Shown here one piece after another: positions 1 through 9,521 of a DNA stretch of 64,000 nucleotides. Both the position numbers and the translations under genes were made by a program. The DNA comes from Myxococcales bacterium. Its GTDB lineage: Bacteria > Myxococcota_A > Polyangia > Polyangiales > GCA-016699535. The stretch lies in NCBI GenBank assembly GCA_016699535.1, contig CP064980.1, positions 2,364,001-2,428,000 on the forward strand. The letters are read 5' to 3'. Positions within the stretch are counted from its first letter, which is position 1; each line of letters begins with the position of its first letter. A model generated the notes under the pieces. That model was not told where the DNA came from and did no database searches. It saw only the letters and a program-made list of their open reading frames with translations.

Positions 1-1405
1 TTTATACCAACCATCCTTTGTTGTTGAACTTTCATCTTATTGTGGCGCATACGCTTTTTGGTTTTTCCGAGTGGGCCGCACGGCTTGTGCCACTCAGTTA
101 TACCTTGGCGTTGTTCGTGCTCCTATGGTTTGTTGTCAGGCATTTTTATGGTCAGCTGACTGCTCTGTTTGCGGTGAGCATTTATGCACTCATTCCTCAG
201 GATGTGATTTTTGCGCATCTGGTCTCGCACGAGCAAGGCGGCATGTTTTGGTGTTTGGCTGCGTTGGGCGTGCATCTGTATTGGCATGAACGGCAAAGGG
301 CAACGCGCCGGGCCATGCTCAGTTTCGCCTGCCTTTGCATGGCCATGCAGTACGACTGGCCTGGTTACTACCTTGCGTTTTTCATTTGGCTCCATCAGCT
401 CGGTCTAGGATTTGCGCTGTGGAAAAAGCATAGGCAGTGGCCGTTTGCTTGGAGTCTAGCTTTAGTTCTAGCGGTGCTCGTCTGGATTAACGCTTTTGTG
501 TTTTTTGGTTGGATCTATCATCTTAAAGGTGGCCTCGGTGAAATGATTGCTTCGTTTCGTATGCGCAGCCAGCCCCTCGATTGGAAGCACTATCTTGAGA
601 GCCAATGGCAGTGGAGCAAGGATTTGCGTGGATGGCTTCCCCATGTCCTGCTTACTTCATGGCTACTGTTCCGTTTGCTGCGTTTAGCCAAAGGTTTTGT
701 CTCGCGAGACATGATCCCTTTTAGCTTTTTGCTAATTCAATTGGTTCAATCGACTTTGTTCAAACAGGCAGGTTCACTGCATGCGTACTGGACACTGTAT
801 CTCAATATCGCAATTGCGGTTGGCGGTGCTGAGCTTTTGTATGCATTGAGCCTCGCGGCTCAGCGCTGGTTTCGTTTTCCTGGTGAGCGGAGCGTTTTGT
901 TGCTTGTCGTGGGCCTGTTTGTGTTTCAAGCTCCTTTTACGGTAAGGCAGCTTCGCTGGGCCGTTTCCACGGGGCATGCAAGTTATGTTGAGCCTTACCC
1001 GGAACAGTTTGATAAGGCCATGTGGTTTAAGGAGCTCGGCAAGCGCTACGGTCGACATACACACTATTTCATTGATCGTTCGCTCGGTGATGTGCGTATT
1101 GAGCTGCGTTACTATTTGGATGCTCCTAACGAAGATGTTCATCGTTTCATACTCCCTGTCGCGAAAAAGCAAAGCCCGGGGAAAAATGTACTGCTTATTG
1201 ATAAACAAGCGGTGCGGAATAAAAAAGTGCTTGATAGCTTTTAAAACAACATCACCATGAGATTTGGCAGGACAGGTATATTGCGGTAACCCAAGGTCCA
1301 AACGAATTTGTAAAGCGATGGAGTCTTAAGTCCTTGGTTAAACCATGGTGGTGGGATTGGTTTGTGAATGAACGGCGAGCTCCGGTGGCATGGCAGCAGA
1401 TTTAG
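1..1405 (+). CDS. Family-39 (PMT/ArnT-like) membrane glycosyltransferase, 5'-truncated, one frame break
   Basis: The frame is open at the window edge, so the N-terminus and first catalytic loop are missing. What remains is a multi-pass membrane protein of about 460 residues with many hydrophobic segments. The first visible residues include YTNHPLL, resembling the His-Pro motif after the first extracytoplasmic loop of family-39 enzymes, which move sugars from polyprenyl carriers to acceptors. The uninterrupted frame stops at 1242-1244, but another frame continues with a natural-looking tail (DRYIAVTQGPNEF, then WWWDWFVNERRAP) to a stop at 1403-1405. One extra T in the TTTTAAAA run (1239-1246) joins the two. 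A GT2 gene follows, as is usual for polyprenyl-sugar pathways. The family assignment is likely; the substrate is unknown. Confidence 0.6.
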
Positions 1406-1446
1406 TCGGTAAACAAGTGCAAGTAAACGATACCAAGGCAAGGGTT

Positions 1447-2214
1447 ATGCTTTCAGTCATCGTCCCGATGTACAACGCGGAGTCCTTTGTTCAAGAGCGT
1501 ATGACTGCGCTCGTGCAGTTTCTGAAAAGCGAGCCACTCGCTTTTGAAGTTATCGTGGTTGACGATGCGAGCACGGATAAAAGCGTCGCCTGCATTGAAT
1601 CTTTACCGTTTGCCGAGATAGGGATCCGGAGAAATGAGCAGAACCAGGGTAAGTTTGCCAGCATTGCTAGGGGGATGGCTGCGGCGAGCGGCGAGCTTCG
1701 CATGTTTACGGATGCGGACTGCTCTTGTGATTTTTCCAATCTCAAGACCATGTTGGAACTGCTTAAGACAAGCGGTGCGGACATAGTCGTCGGGGATCGG
1801 CATTGGCCGTCTAGCAACTACATTACTCGAATGCCATTGTTCAGACGCCTCGTTTCAAAATGTTTCGCTAAAGTCGTTGATCTTGTACTAGGGATGGAGC
1901 TTGGTGATACGCAATGCGGACTAAAAGCAATGCGTGCAGAAACAAGCGATGCCATCTTTCCCTTGATGCACGAAAACCGTTTCGAAGGAGACGTTGAGCT
2001 TTTGCTCTTGGCTCGTTGTTTAGGTTTTCAGCTGCAGAGAATGCCGGTTGATTTGGCATTTCAAGGTCCAAGCACCGTTCGTTTGTTTCGTGATGGCTTG
2101 TCCATGTTCCGTGGGGTTTTTCGCATCCGCAGGCGATGGCTTAGGCATTTGCGGCCCTTGTTGAAAACCGAATGCCCGCCTGGTTTAGGTTTTGATCATC
2201 CTAGCATATCGTGA
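1447..2214 (+). CDS. Family-2 glycosyltransferase, dolichyl/polyprenyl-phosphate sugar synthase-like
   Basis: A GT-A fold enzyme of about 255 residues. It opens with LSVIVPMYNAE, followed by the nucleotide-binding VVDDAS motif and the metal-binding DAD (in FTDADCS). GDTQCGLKAM and FEGDVELL, seen in the DPG/ALG5-like subgroup, come later. Such enzymes charge a polyprenyl phosphate with one sugar, which would feed the family-39 transferase just upstream. An in-frame ATG at 1390 exists, but it falls inside the repaired upstream gene (ending 1405). The ATG at 1447 starts directly at the conserved first strand and has AAGG-type purines upstream, so I chose it. There is no C-terminal membrane anchor. 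Confidence 0.8.
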   Translation: MLSVIVPMYNAESFVQERMTALVQFLKSEPLAFEVIVVDDASTDKSVACIESLPFAEIGIRRNEQNQGKFASIARGMAAASGELRMFTDADCSCDFSNLKTMLELLKTSGADIVVGDRHWPSSNYITRMPLFRRLVSKCFAKVVDLVLGMELGDTQCGLKAMRAETSDAIFPLMHENRFEGDVELLLLARCLGFQLQRMPVDLAFQGPSTVRLFRDGLSMFRGVFRIRRRWLRHLRPLLKTECPPGLGFDHPSIS

Positions 2215-2234
2215 AAGGTTTTATGCTCGCGACA

Positions 2235-3200
2235 TTAGGGATACGCGGGTATGCATGCGAGATTGTTGGGAGGGCCAAGCGAGGAGACTGGATCGGCAAT
2301 GATCTCAAAGACAGCGATACCGCGTCCTTCGCAGTTTTCTCCTTCGGCGTGGAGTTCAATTTCAACGCGTTTGGTGCAGGCTCGTTCTGTCTCATCGCCA
2401 TCTGGCCATTCACATCCGCAAGTCACTGTGCTCTGTCCAGACGATACGAGTTGGCATGTGTTCGCATTGGCGTCTGGATAGGGATAAAGACCGGTTTGCT
2501 GATCGAGGAGTGACGGATCCATGGTGTTGGGATCAATAAGTGAGTAGTCGGCTGGCACAATGTAATCTCCACCTCTAAAAACACGTAGAACGGGCACGGT
2601 CCATTGCGACGCATTGTCTAGAAGATAGGGTTGTCCGCCATATACCTCGCGACTTTGAACCCCCTCTAAGGATGCGTCGTTGGGTATAGCACAATGAGCT
2701 AAGGAGAGGTTTGTGGATGAGCCGGGACATTGGAAATCTTCGGAGCTGTGATGCATAGCGAGACTTTGTACATAGCTACGTTCGTATGCGCTGAGAGAAT
2801 CGTCGGCTGCCGCTTTGACGACGAAAGGGTCTGGTCCCGGAGGACTTCCTTCAGGGGCTGGTGATCCAAAATACTCGATCCTTGGTGCTACGATTTCCAC
2901 ATCAATCGAGGTGGGCGCACCCAAAATATTTCCGAAAGTTTGGCATGACCAAGAGTCAAAACATGGGGGCTCATCAAACAACACGTGCAGCAGGCGCACT
3001 ATGGCGTGGGAGTCGGGTTCGCATGCAAGCGCTTCTAAACAATTTCGTTTGTTTGCTGCGTCGGCGTAAGCTGCAAAGCCCTCTTGAGCGCTTTGATCCT
3101 TTCCCTCGATTCCTTGTCCATTGGGTTCACACCCGTTGACTAGGCATAGGCCAAGGGCACTCCATACGACTCGCAGGCGGAAGGTCATTGCCTTAACCAT
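2235..3200 (-). CDS. Hypothetical secreted lipoprotein
   Basis: 321 residues with a short signal peptide and a lipobox-like LVNGC around residue 24, so probably an outer-membrane or periplasmic lipoprotein. The mature part is rich in Cys (about 15), Pro and Asp, suggesting disulfide bonds. I recognise no domain; Cys-rich lipoproteins of this kind are common in myxobacteria. It converges with the GT2 gene (20 bp between stops). A second Met four codons in (3188) is an equally possible start. Function unknown. Confidence 0.6.
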   Translation of the reverse strand: MVKAMTFRLRVVWSALGLCLVNGCEPNGQGIEGKDQSAQEGFAAYADAANKRNCLEALACEPDSHAIVRLLHVLFDEPPCFDSWSCQTFGNILGAPTSIDVEIVAPRIEYFGSPAPEGSPPGPDPFVVKAAADDSLSAYERSYVQSLAMHHSSEDFQCPGSSTNLSLAHCAIPNDASLEGVQSREVYGGQPYLLDNASQWTVPVLRVFRGGDYIVPADYSLIDPNTMDPSLLDQQTGLYPYPDANANTCQLVSSGQSTVTCGCEWPDGDETERACTKRVEIELHAEGENCEGRGIAVFEIIADPVSSLGPPNNLACIPAYP

Positions 3201-3286
3201 AAAGCAAGAAGCATTCCAGGCCAGCTTTTGTCGAAATCATTTGGTTTTTTTTCAACTATGACGGGATCAACGGCTGACTTTGGGGC

Positions 3287-3769
3287 CTAGTAAGTCATGG
3301 TAACGATGATGGTGTCCGTGTAAGTCCCCACATAGGCGTCTTGGCCCGCGGGGATGCGACCGTAGCTGTTAACCGTGGTTGCTGCTCCATCTGCTGGGAT
3401 CAAGGGACCGTAAGTCGAGCTGCCTCCGCTACCATCACCCCAAACCACTGTACGGGAAGCATCCAGATAGATGTTGTAGTTTAAGCGATGGACGCCGCTT
3501 TGCATTTGGCGAGGAAAGTAGCTTGGCGCTCCGCCAATGCTTAGATCGATGCGAACGACATCGCCGGGCAGCACTCCGCTGCAACTGTAGCTAATGCTGC
3601 CTGCCGTATCGGCGTTGGGACCAAACACATCATAACTTCCAAAACTAAGTCCCGCGATGGCCGTAAAACCACAGCTAGCGGCTTGAGCTGGCAGACTCAT
3701 CAACGAAAGTGCCATCACCACACAGGCTGCAAGACAAAGCTTTAGGCAGTTGCGCATCTTACTTGGCAT
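3287..3769 (-). CDS. Spore coat protein U (SCPU) domain protein, probable tip or minor pilin (FuaC-like)
   Basis: About 160 residues: a signal peptide ending AQAA, then one SCPU domain with the typical CGF..FGSYD opening and a YGRIPAGQDAYVGTYTDTI...VTMTY ending. SCPU proteins are subunits of archaic (Csu/protein U type) chaperone-usher fibres. It is the last gene of the operon, where FuaC or a CsuE-like adhesin sits in relatives. The ATG at 3769 is preceded by GAGG at good spacing and gives a clean signal peptide; an upstream in-frame ATG at 3793 lacks a ribosome site. It lies 20 bp after the usher gene. Confidence 0.85.
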   Translation of the reverse strand: MPSKMRNCLKLCLAACVVMALSLMSLPAQAASCGFTAIAGLSFGSYDVFGPNADTAGSISYSCSGVLPGDVVRIDLSIGGAPSYFPRQMQSGVHRLNYNIYLDASRTVVWGDGSGGSSTYGPLIPADGAATTVNSYGRIPAGQDAYVGTYTDTIIVTMTY

Positions 3770-3789
3770 TTTTACCTCGCGATACCTTA

Positions 3790-6465
3790 TCATTTTTTTA
3801 TTTCGGCTTTGGGCGTTGGCTGTTTGCTCTTTTTGCTTTTCTTAGACTTTGATTTCTTCTCGCTATCGTCTGTAGTCGAATCTTCGTTTTGCGTGTCTGG
3901 CGTCGCTTTGTCGTCTTTCGCACTTGGTTGTTTGAGAATACAACGGAGCGTACCCACTTTGCGAATCGATTCGTTTGTCGTAGCGCCACTTAGGTTAATG
4001 GCGAAATCACACGTTGCTGCTTCATGTTCGATGTGTGCCTTGTAGTGACCACCAGCAGGGAAATCTTCCAAATAGAATTCGCCGGCTGTGCCAAGCGGAG
4101 AGCTTAGGGCCTCTTCTACTGCCTGTACGCTCAGTTCACCGAAGGCTGGAACGATTGTTTTATCTCCGTCGATGATAACAACACGGCCATAAATGGCTTG
4201 TACTTTCTTGATATCAAAGCGAGCAACTACGCCACCGCGGTAGGGCGGCGCGATGAGTTTCGAGCTGCTATCCAGTTCCAGATCAAGGTCCAGGTCTTGA
4301 TCATTGATACTTAGACGGTTGCCATAATAGTCAAGCATGTTGGGCACCAATAGATTGCCTGAGCTGTTGGTCGTGCCGACTTGTTGGTTGTTGAGATAAC
4401 CGCGTACATCCTTTGCATCGGGCACTTGAATGAGTGCAAAACTGTTCATGACGGGGCGTGTCGGAAACAAACTTCCATCGATAAACACAAAGCCACCTGC
4501 GGCGGTCAGTACGGCGTTATTTTGGCCATTGACCCGCTCGAAGCTTGCTTCGTAACGCCCAAACGATGTTTGATACTGCCCGAGGACTGATGCCGCATCT
4601 GTCTCACCGACTGCTAAGTTTGCCCGGTAGCCGTAACCTTCACCCCAGCCAAGAGGCCGCTGCACCTGCAGGGATTCGGTAATTTTTTTATCAAACTGAG
4701 TGTGCGCTACGGATGCCGTGGTGTTGTCGCCGAAGAAGTGCGTAAGGGATACGAAACTCTCAAAATGATCTTGGCTGTTGATGTTTTGATAGGCGGTGGT
4801 TGCAACAAGGTTCGTTCGCGCCGTGATGCGCACACGACCAAGCAACGCCACCCGATCACGCTGCTGCTCGTCGCGATAACGGGCTGTGGTATATTGCAGG
4901 GTAACACTGGCTCTGGATCCAATCGGCAAAGCGCCATAGACATTGCCTTCGATGCGGGTGCGGTTGGTCTCAGGATGCAGGCTCACAATGGCATAGGCAT
5001 TGCTTTGCGCCCGAAAAAGAGCTCCTGCGCTGAAGAGCTTTGAGAAATACGAATAGCTTAGCGAGCCAGCAACGCCGTTTTGGCCAGACTCGTGACTGCC
5101 TGCAACCCCTGCTTGGAACTGACCAAAGAGAAAACGAAAAGTAGCCGTCGGTCCACCGCTTACCATTGATTCGCCAGCTTCGGCGCGCAGCCCCGCACTG
5201 AGCCAATCGGTGAGACCTAAACGATGGTAGCCCTGAAACGCAGGGTCTCCATAGCTAAAGCTTTCTGTGCCGAAGTTTTCGCGCCGCACGCCAAGGGCGT
5301 AGCTGTAGTCGTGCAAGCCCGGTTTCAGAACACCCGTCGAATAGTAGTAAGGCGAAGAAAGTGTTTGCTGGCCACCAAAGGCATCACGAACCACTACGCG
5401 AGCGTTTCCTGCTCCAGTGACGAGCGGTACATTGTCCAGTTCGTAGGTGCCGGGATCGATTTGCTTACTCTGCACGAGTTGCCCATCGACATAGACATCC
5501 ACGGTCGAAGGAGTTTGCACTGCGCCGCTCATACCAAAGGATGGAAAGCGCACAAAATAAGGATCGAGATCAAATTGCTTGGTAATTTTGACGCCGCCCA
5601 TAAACAGACTGCCGCCCAATATTCCGTTGTTGCTAAAGCTGTCGCCAGCAATCAAACGGCGCATGTCTTTCGGGCTGTTAAGCGTGATGTTGCTTAGGCC
5701 GCGCACGAAACTTCCATCGTTTCGAACCGAAAAATTGTTGTACAGAAGATGCCCTTTGAAACTAAGCCCTGCTTCACTAAAAGCATCTGCTCGTTCAAAA
5801 TCGAGCAAACGCAGTGAGTAGTTCATAAAGGCGCTCGTGTCGGTTCGGTATTCAATGTCATCGGGTTTGCGCTGTTTTGAAAAATCAAGCACGGTGTTGT
5901 TGGCTAGTACTTGATCCGTTGAAATGTCGAGGTGAAGCGTTTGTTCGTTCACCTTGTAGGTGACATGGGGTACGAGCGATGCCAAAGACAGGTGCTTGAT
6001 GTCATCAATCGTTTTCTCTTCGCCATCGCTTGTGTCTATACCGCTTTGTGTGAGCTCCTCGGCGGGCATCCAAACATCGCCATCGTTAAGCAGCACCTGC
6101 ACTTCGCCTTGCTCTGAATGATTGACGGACCAGGTCAAAATAGCCTTTTGTCCTACGTCCTCCTCTGCTTTGTCTTCGGGCTCCTCTTGCGCTTGAGTTG
6201 GCGGTTTGGCTGCTTCTTCGGTCTTTTTCTTTTTTCGTTTCTTTTGTGGCGCTTTGTTTTCGAGTGTCGCTTTATCGACAGCTTTATCCTGTGCCGAGGC
6301 GAGGGTGTTCGGTGAAGTGAGGTAAAACAGCACTACAAAACATAGGCTTCGTAGCAATAACTGAGATGTAAGCTTGCAGACGTTAAGGTGGGGAGTTTGC
6401 ACACCTATGCTGAACCCTTGTATCTCTCTGGCTTTGCGCCTGTGCTGTTGTCCGCGTGGGTTCAT
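3790..6465 (-). CDS. Archaic chaperone-usher system outer-membrane usher (FuaB/CsuD-like)
   Basis: 891 residues. The N-terminus is hydrophobic only after about 35 residues. A Lys-rich then acidic linker follows (about residues 70-105), then the usher N-domain, the barrel with plug (DVYVDGQLVQS; GTYELDNVPLVTGAGNA) and C-terminal domains. The usher forms the outer-membrane pore that assembles SCPU subunits handed over by the chaperone. The protein ends in an unusual Asp/Ser/Lys-rich tail of about 45 residues finishing with repeated KKSK motifs. The start at 6465 has no obvious ribosome site and lies 40 bp after the chaperone stop, so the true start may be slightly downstream. Third gene of the operon. 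Confidence 0.9.
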   Translation of the reverse strand: MNPRGQQHRRKAREIQGFSIGVQTPHLNVCKLTSQLLLRSLCFVVLFYLTSPNTLASAQDKAVDKATLENKAPQKKRKKKKTEEAAKPPTQAQEEPEDKAEEDVGQKAILTWSVNHSEQGEVQVLLNDGDVWMPAEELTQSGIDTSDGEEKTIDDIKHLSLASLVPHVTYKVNEQTLHLDISTDQVLANNTVLDFSKQRKPDDIEYRTDTSAFMNYSLRLLDFERADAFSEAGLSFKGHLLYNNFSVRNDGSFVRGLSNITLNSPKDMRRLIAGDSFSNNGILGGSLFMGGVKITKQFDLDPYFVRFPSFGMSGAVQTPSTVDVYVDGQLVQSKQIDPGTYELDNVPLVTGAGNARVVVRDAFGGQQTLSSPYYYSTGVLKPGLHDYSYALGVRRENFGTESFSYGDPAFQGYHRLGLTDWLSAGLRAEAGESMVSGGPTATFRFLFGQFQAGVAGSHESGQNGVAGSLSYSYFSKLFSAGALFRAQSNAYAIVSLHPETNRTRIEGNVYGALPIGSRASVTLQYTTARYRDEQQRDRVALLGRVRITARTNLVATTAYQNINSQDHFESFVSLTHFFGDNTTASVAHTQFDKKITESLQVQRPLGWGEGYGYRANLAVGETDAASVLGQYQTSFGRYEASFERVNGQNNAVLTAAGGFVFIDGSLFPTRPVMNSFALIQVPDAKDVRGYLNNQQVGTTNSSGNLLVPNMLDYYGNRLSINDQDLDLDLELDSSSKLIAPPYRGGVVARFDIKKVQAIYGRVVIIDGDKTIVPAFGELSVQAVEEALSSPLGTAGEFYLEDFPAGGHYKAHIEHEAATCDFAINLSGATTNESIRKVGTLRCILKQPSAKDDKATPDTQNEDSTTDDSEKKSKSKKSKKSKQPTPKAEIKK

Positions 6466-6505
6466 CGTAATAAATGGGCGTCATGACCTGGGTTTGGGGC
6501 CTAAA

Positions 6506-7294
6506 CTATTTTTGCGCATGGCATGCCTCAGGCGGAAGTGAATAGCTCAATGCGAGAGGCGATCGTTCTGCCGAACTGAGGACTTCGAGACTTTTAGTCT
6601 TTGAGCAAAGCGCTTTAGGCAACTCAACTTCGTAGCGACGCTTGTCTTTGGCAAGGACGTACCAGCCAGGTAATGTTTTTGAAAACAGTTCTTGCTTCGA
6701 TGGGCCAAGACCCTTGACCAACACTTCACCCATCATGGTATGAACGTTTCCTTCGTTTTTAACGTCAAAAGAAAAACAACCTTCCTTTGCGGTCGCTTTG
6801 CCGAGGCTTACTTTTGTGATGGGGGTTTTCGGTGCAACGAAAATAGGAATGCTCATCCTTGTGAGTATTTGGATTTGCTGAGCATCTTGTTTCGTTTTTC
6901 GCGAAGGAAGTTCTTGAACGATGATGCGGTACGTTTTTTCACGACTTAACGCGCCATTGTCGGCTTGTTTGTTTTTTCGCGAAGCTTTGTTCAGCCCAAC
7001 GCGAATGTTTCGTGCCTTGCCAGCATCGATACTGAGAATGCGGGGAAAGAAAATCACATCTTGAGTGGGTTTGAGTTCGACTTTGCCATCCAAGCTTTGC
7101 TTCCATTCAAAAGCCTCTATTTGGAAACGTAAATCGTCATTGGAGGTGTTGCGCAGCGCCAGCATGGCACTCGATTTGACGCTCTTGAGATCAAGGCGAG
7201 TCGGGTTGACGTTAAAGGTACTTGCGTGCGCAGCTCCACCGATCGATGCAGCAGCGCACGCAAGTAAAGTAAGCAAAGTTTGGCGCATGGCCAC
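6506..7294 (-). CDS. Periplasmic fimbrial chaperone, PapD/CsuC/FuaA-like
   Basis: 262 residues: signal peptide ending AHAS, then FNVNPTRLDL, the opening strand of PapD-type chaperones. The conserved KTYRIIVQELPS segment and a second Ig-like domain follow. It would cap SCPU subunits in the periplasm and deliver them to the usher. The GTG at 7294 has GAGG six bases upstream; an ATG two codons later is also possible. It begins 13 bp after the first SCPU gene, so the four genes form one transcription unit. Confidence 0.88.
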   Translation of the reverse strand: MAMRQTLLTLLACAAASIGGAAHASTFNVNPTRLDLKSVKSSAMLALRNTSNDDLRFQIEAFEWKQSLDGKVELKPTQDVIFFPRILSIDAGKARNIRVGLNKASRKNKQADNGALSREKTYRIIVQELPSRKTKQDAQQIQILTRMSIPIFVAPKTPITKVSLGKATAKEGCFSFDVKNEGNVHTMMGEVLVKGLGPSKQELFSKTLPGWYVLAKDKRRYEVELPKALCSKTKSLEVLSSAERSPLALSYSLPPEACHAQK

Positions 7295-7307
7295 GGAAGA
7301 CCTCGCC

Positions 7308-7823
7308 CTAGAACGAGACCGTTGCGGTCACAGTGTCGGTGTAGGTTCCGGTATCAGCATCTTGGCCGCCTGGGATGCGTCCGTAGATGTTGATGGTCGT
7401 TGGTGTGGTGGAAGTAGAGTTGTATGTGACCACCGATGGTGTGCCAACGTCTCCCCAAACCGTGGTGCGCGCTGCGTCTTGGTAGAGCGCATAGCTAAGT
7501 TGAGCTGTGCCGCTGTCCATTTGTCTGGCGGGTGCAGCTGCTGTGGATGTGCCTGTCGGGAAGCTACCTTGGTCCATACCAACAGTGGTGGAAGCTCCAG
7601 CGGTACATGCTACGGTTACTGTGCCGTTTGAATCCAATGGATTGGTTGCGTTAGCAACGACTGGATCGTAGCTGCCAAAGGTAATGCCTACCGTCGAGAT
7701 CGTGCAATTCGATGAAACCGTGGCGGTCACCGTGAAACTCGAGGTTGCTGTTTGTGCCTGCGCTTGCACAGCAAAGAGCGCAAAGAACGCTGCCGCGATA
7801 CTGATTTTTAGCCAAGACTTCAT
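7308..7823 (-). CDS. SCPU domain protein, major subunit (protein U-like)
   Basis: About 171 residues with a signal peptide ending AQAQ and an SCPU domain (SNCTISTVGITFGSYDP at the start, YGRIPGGQDADTGTYTDTV at the end). As the promoter-proximal gene it is likely the abundant fibre subunit. Two ATGs lie close together; that at 7823 has AGGAG six bases upstream, while the one at 7829 abuts AGGAG, so 7823 is preferred. Order subunit-chaperone-usher-subunit matches the protein U-FuaABC operon of Myxococcus xanthus as I recall it. Confidence 0.88.
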   Translation of the reverse strand: MKSWLKISIAAAFFALFAVQAQAQTATSSFTVTATVSSNCTISTVGITFGSYDPVVANATNPLDSNGTVTVACTAGASTTVGMDQGSFPTGTSTAAAPARQMDSGTAQLSYALYQDAARTTVWGDVGTPSVVTYNSTSTTPTTINIYGRIPGGQDADTGTYTDTVTATVSF

Positions 7824-8076
7824 ACTCATCTCCTCTTTCTCTTCGTGGTAGCCACAGAAATTGCGCGTACCGAAGTTCCAGTTTAGTCGTTTGGAGCATC
7901 AGGTAGCGAGTTTTTGGGGCTAAAAATCTGTCTTTTTGTAGGATAAACGCGTCCTTTGTCGCATGCATGCACCATGTTGATCGCGGCTTTGATGCCGAAG
8001 CGGTGGCCAATGCACCAAGCTTTAAGCGATAAGAAAGGCACTAAAACTGTGCTGATACGATCAAGACAGGGTTGTC

Positions 8077-9521
8077 ATGAAAATCCTTTCATATATGCCA
8101 AATATGGCATGTTTGTTGTTTTTTATGCCAATCGGCATGCGGAGTTTGCCGAAGCCTCGGATGTGCAACTGGATTCCGATACCAGCTTTCATGCTTACGA
8201 GGTGCGTGGTCCGCGCGGCGGGGCCTATTTCACGCGCAGCAGGCTTACCCAAAACGTTGCCATGCGCTGGACTGGTTTTTTCGCCGATGAGCCCGATGGC
8301 GAGCGCGCGCTCGGGCGGCGCGAGCACTACGAGCAGCGCGTCAAGGTCTCTACGGTGTTGCAACTGCGCTTGGATCACGACTTTGGACAAAGTTGTTTGG
8401 TCGGCGATGTGTTTTGCGGTCTGGATGGTGACGGCAGCCAGCCGGGATTTTATCAGCCCTTCTATCGTCCGACGATGCTGGATGCACCGAACGCGTATCT
8501 TGAAGTATCGAACCTTCCTGGCGGGGTGTCCTTCCGAGCGGGCCGCATGCTTTGGTGGAATACGCTTGGTATTCGCAGGCTGGATGGCGCACGTTTTGGC
8601 TTTGCCCCGGCATCGTTTTTTGAAAGCTCTTTTTATTTGGGATCGGTCGTTCGCGCAAACAGCGTGCTTGGCAGCGAGACTTTTTCACCGCAAGGTCCAG
8701 CGCGTCTGGATGTGCAAGGTTTGGATGAGGCAAGGGCCCCTTACCTTGAGCCCAATCTCATCACTTGGATTGCGGGCAGCGATGTGCATTTGAATGCGGG
8801 GCAAGACCTGCGTTTGTCTGCTAGCGTAAGGCAGCTTTGGGAAGGCAGCGGCATTGCAGCCAAACGGGCCGGGCTTAGCGTGGATGCACATCCTGCGGCC
8901 TGGCTTAACTGTTCGGCTGCGGCTTCCTTTGACCTCGTTGATGGCGAGCTCTATCATGGCTTTGCACGAGCTGATGCTGATTTTGAAGACTGGGGGCTAA
9001 ATGTCGCCTTTGATCGACGATTGCCGCGCTTTGATTGGGGGAGTATTTGGGCTTGGTTTCAGACGGCACCGATTTCGGAGTTGAGTGCAGGCGGACGCAT
9101 TAAGCTTTCCGCGGATGCTGTGGTGAGTTCCAACATTATTGGACGCTACGCCGAGTTAGAAGACTCGAACGATATTGATGTGGGCACTGAAATCAAAGCA
9201 AGCTTTCGGACAGCGGCGCTTCGATGGCATGTATCTGGCTTTGCTTTTTCGGGCAATCTTGGGCCAGTCTCAGGCCTGCTTGCCTCGACGAGCTTTCCTT
9301 TTCATGCACGGATGCTGCTGCGTGCGCGCGCATCCCTTTGGCAATTTGATGATCCGTTTCAAGATGTTTTGGAAGGTGTTTCGGTTTCAGAAAGCTTGGG
9401 TATGGAATATCGCTTAAGCGCCCAAAGCACGGTTTTAGCTGAGCTCAATCACGCCGCTAACCGAGTGGTGTCACAACGTCTTAGAGCTTTGCTGGTCTTG
9501 AAAGTCGAGGCTTGGCGATGA
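8077..9521 (+). CDS. Outer-membrane beta-barrel protein paired with a multiheme cytochrome; one frame break
   Basis: About 480 residues dominated by alternating, aromatic-rich beta strands, with no recognised family. The body reads in one frame from about 8125. A plausible start with a hydrophobic stretch (MKILSYMPNMACLLFF) lies in another frame at 8077, with AGGG upstream; one extra T in the T6 run at 8119-8124 joins them. The stop overlaps the start of the cytochrome gene (ATGA), which implies coupled translation. A barrel made together with a multiheme cytochrome recalls porin-cytochrome conduits that carry electrons across the outer membrane, but no sequence match to MtrB or PioB is evident. 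Role inferred from context. Confidence 0.55.

Noticed and set aside
7836..7900. Possible sigma-54 promoter before the SCPU operon
   Set aside because: The best GG and GC pair is separated by 11 rather than 10 bases and lacks the rest of the consensus.
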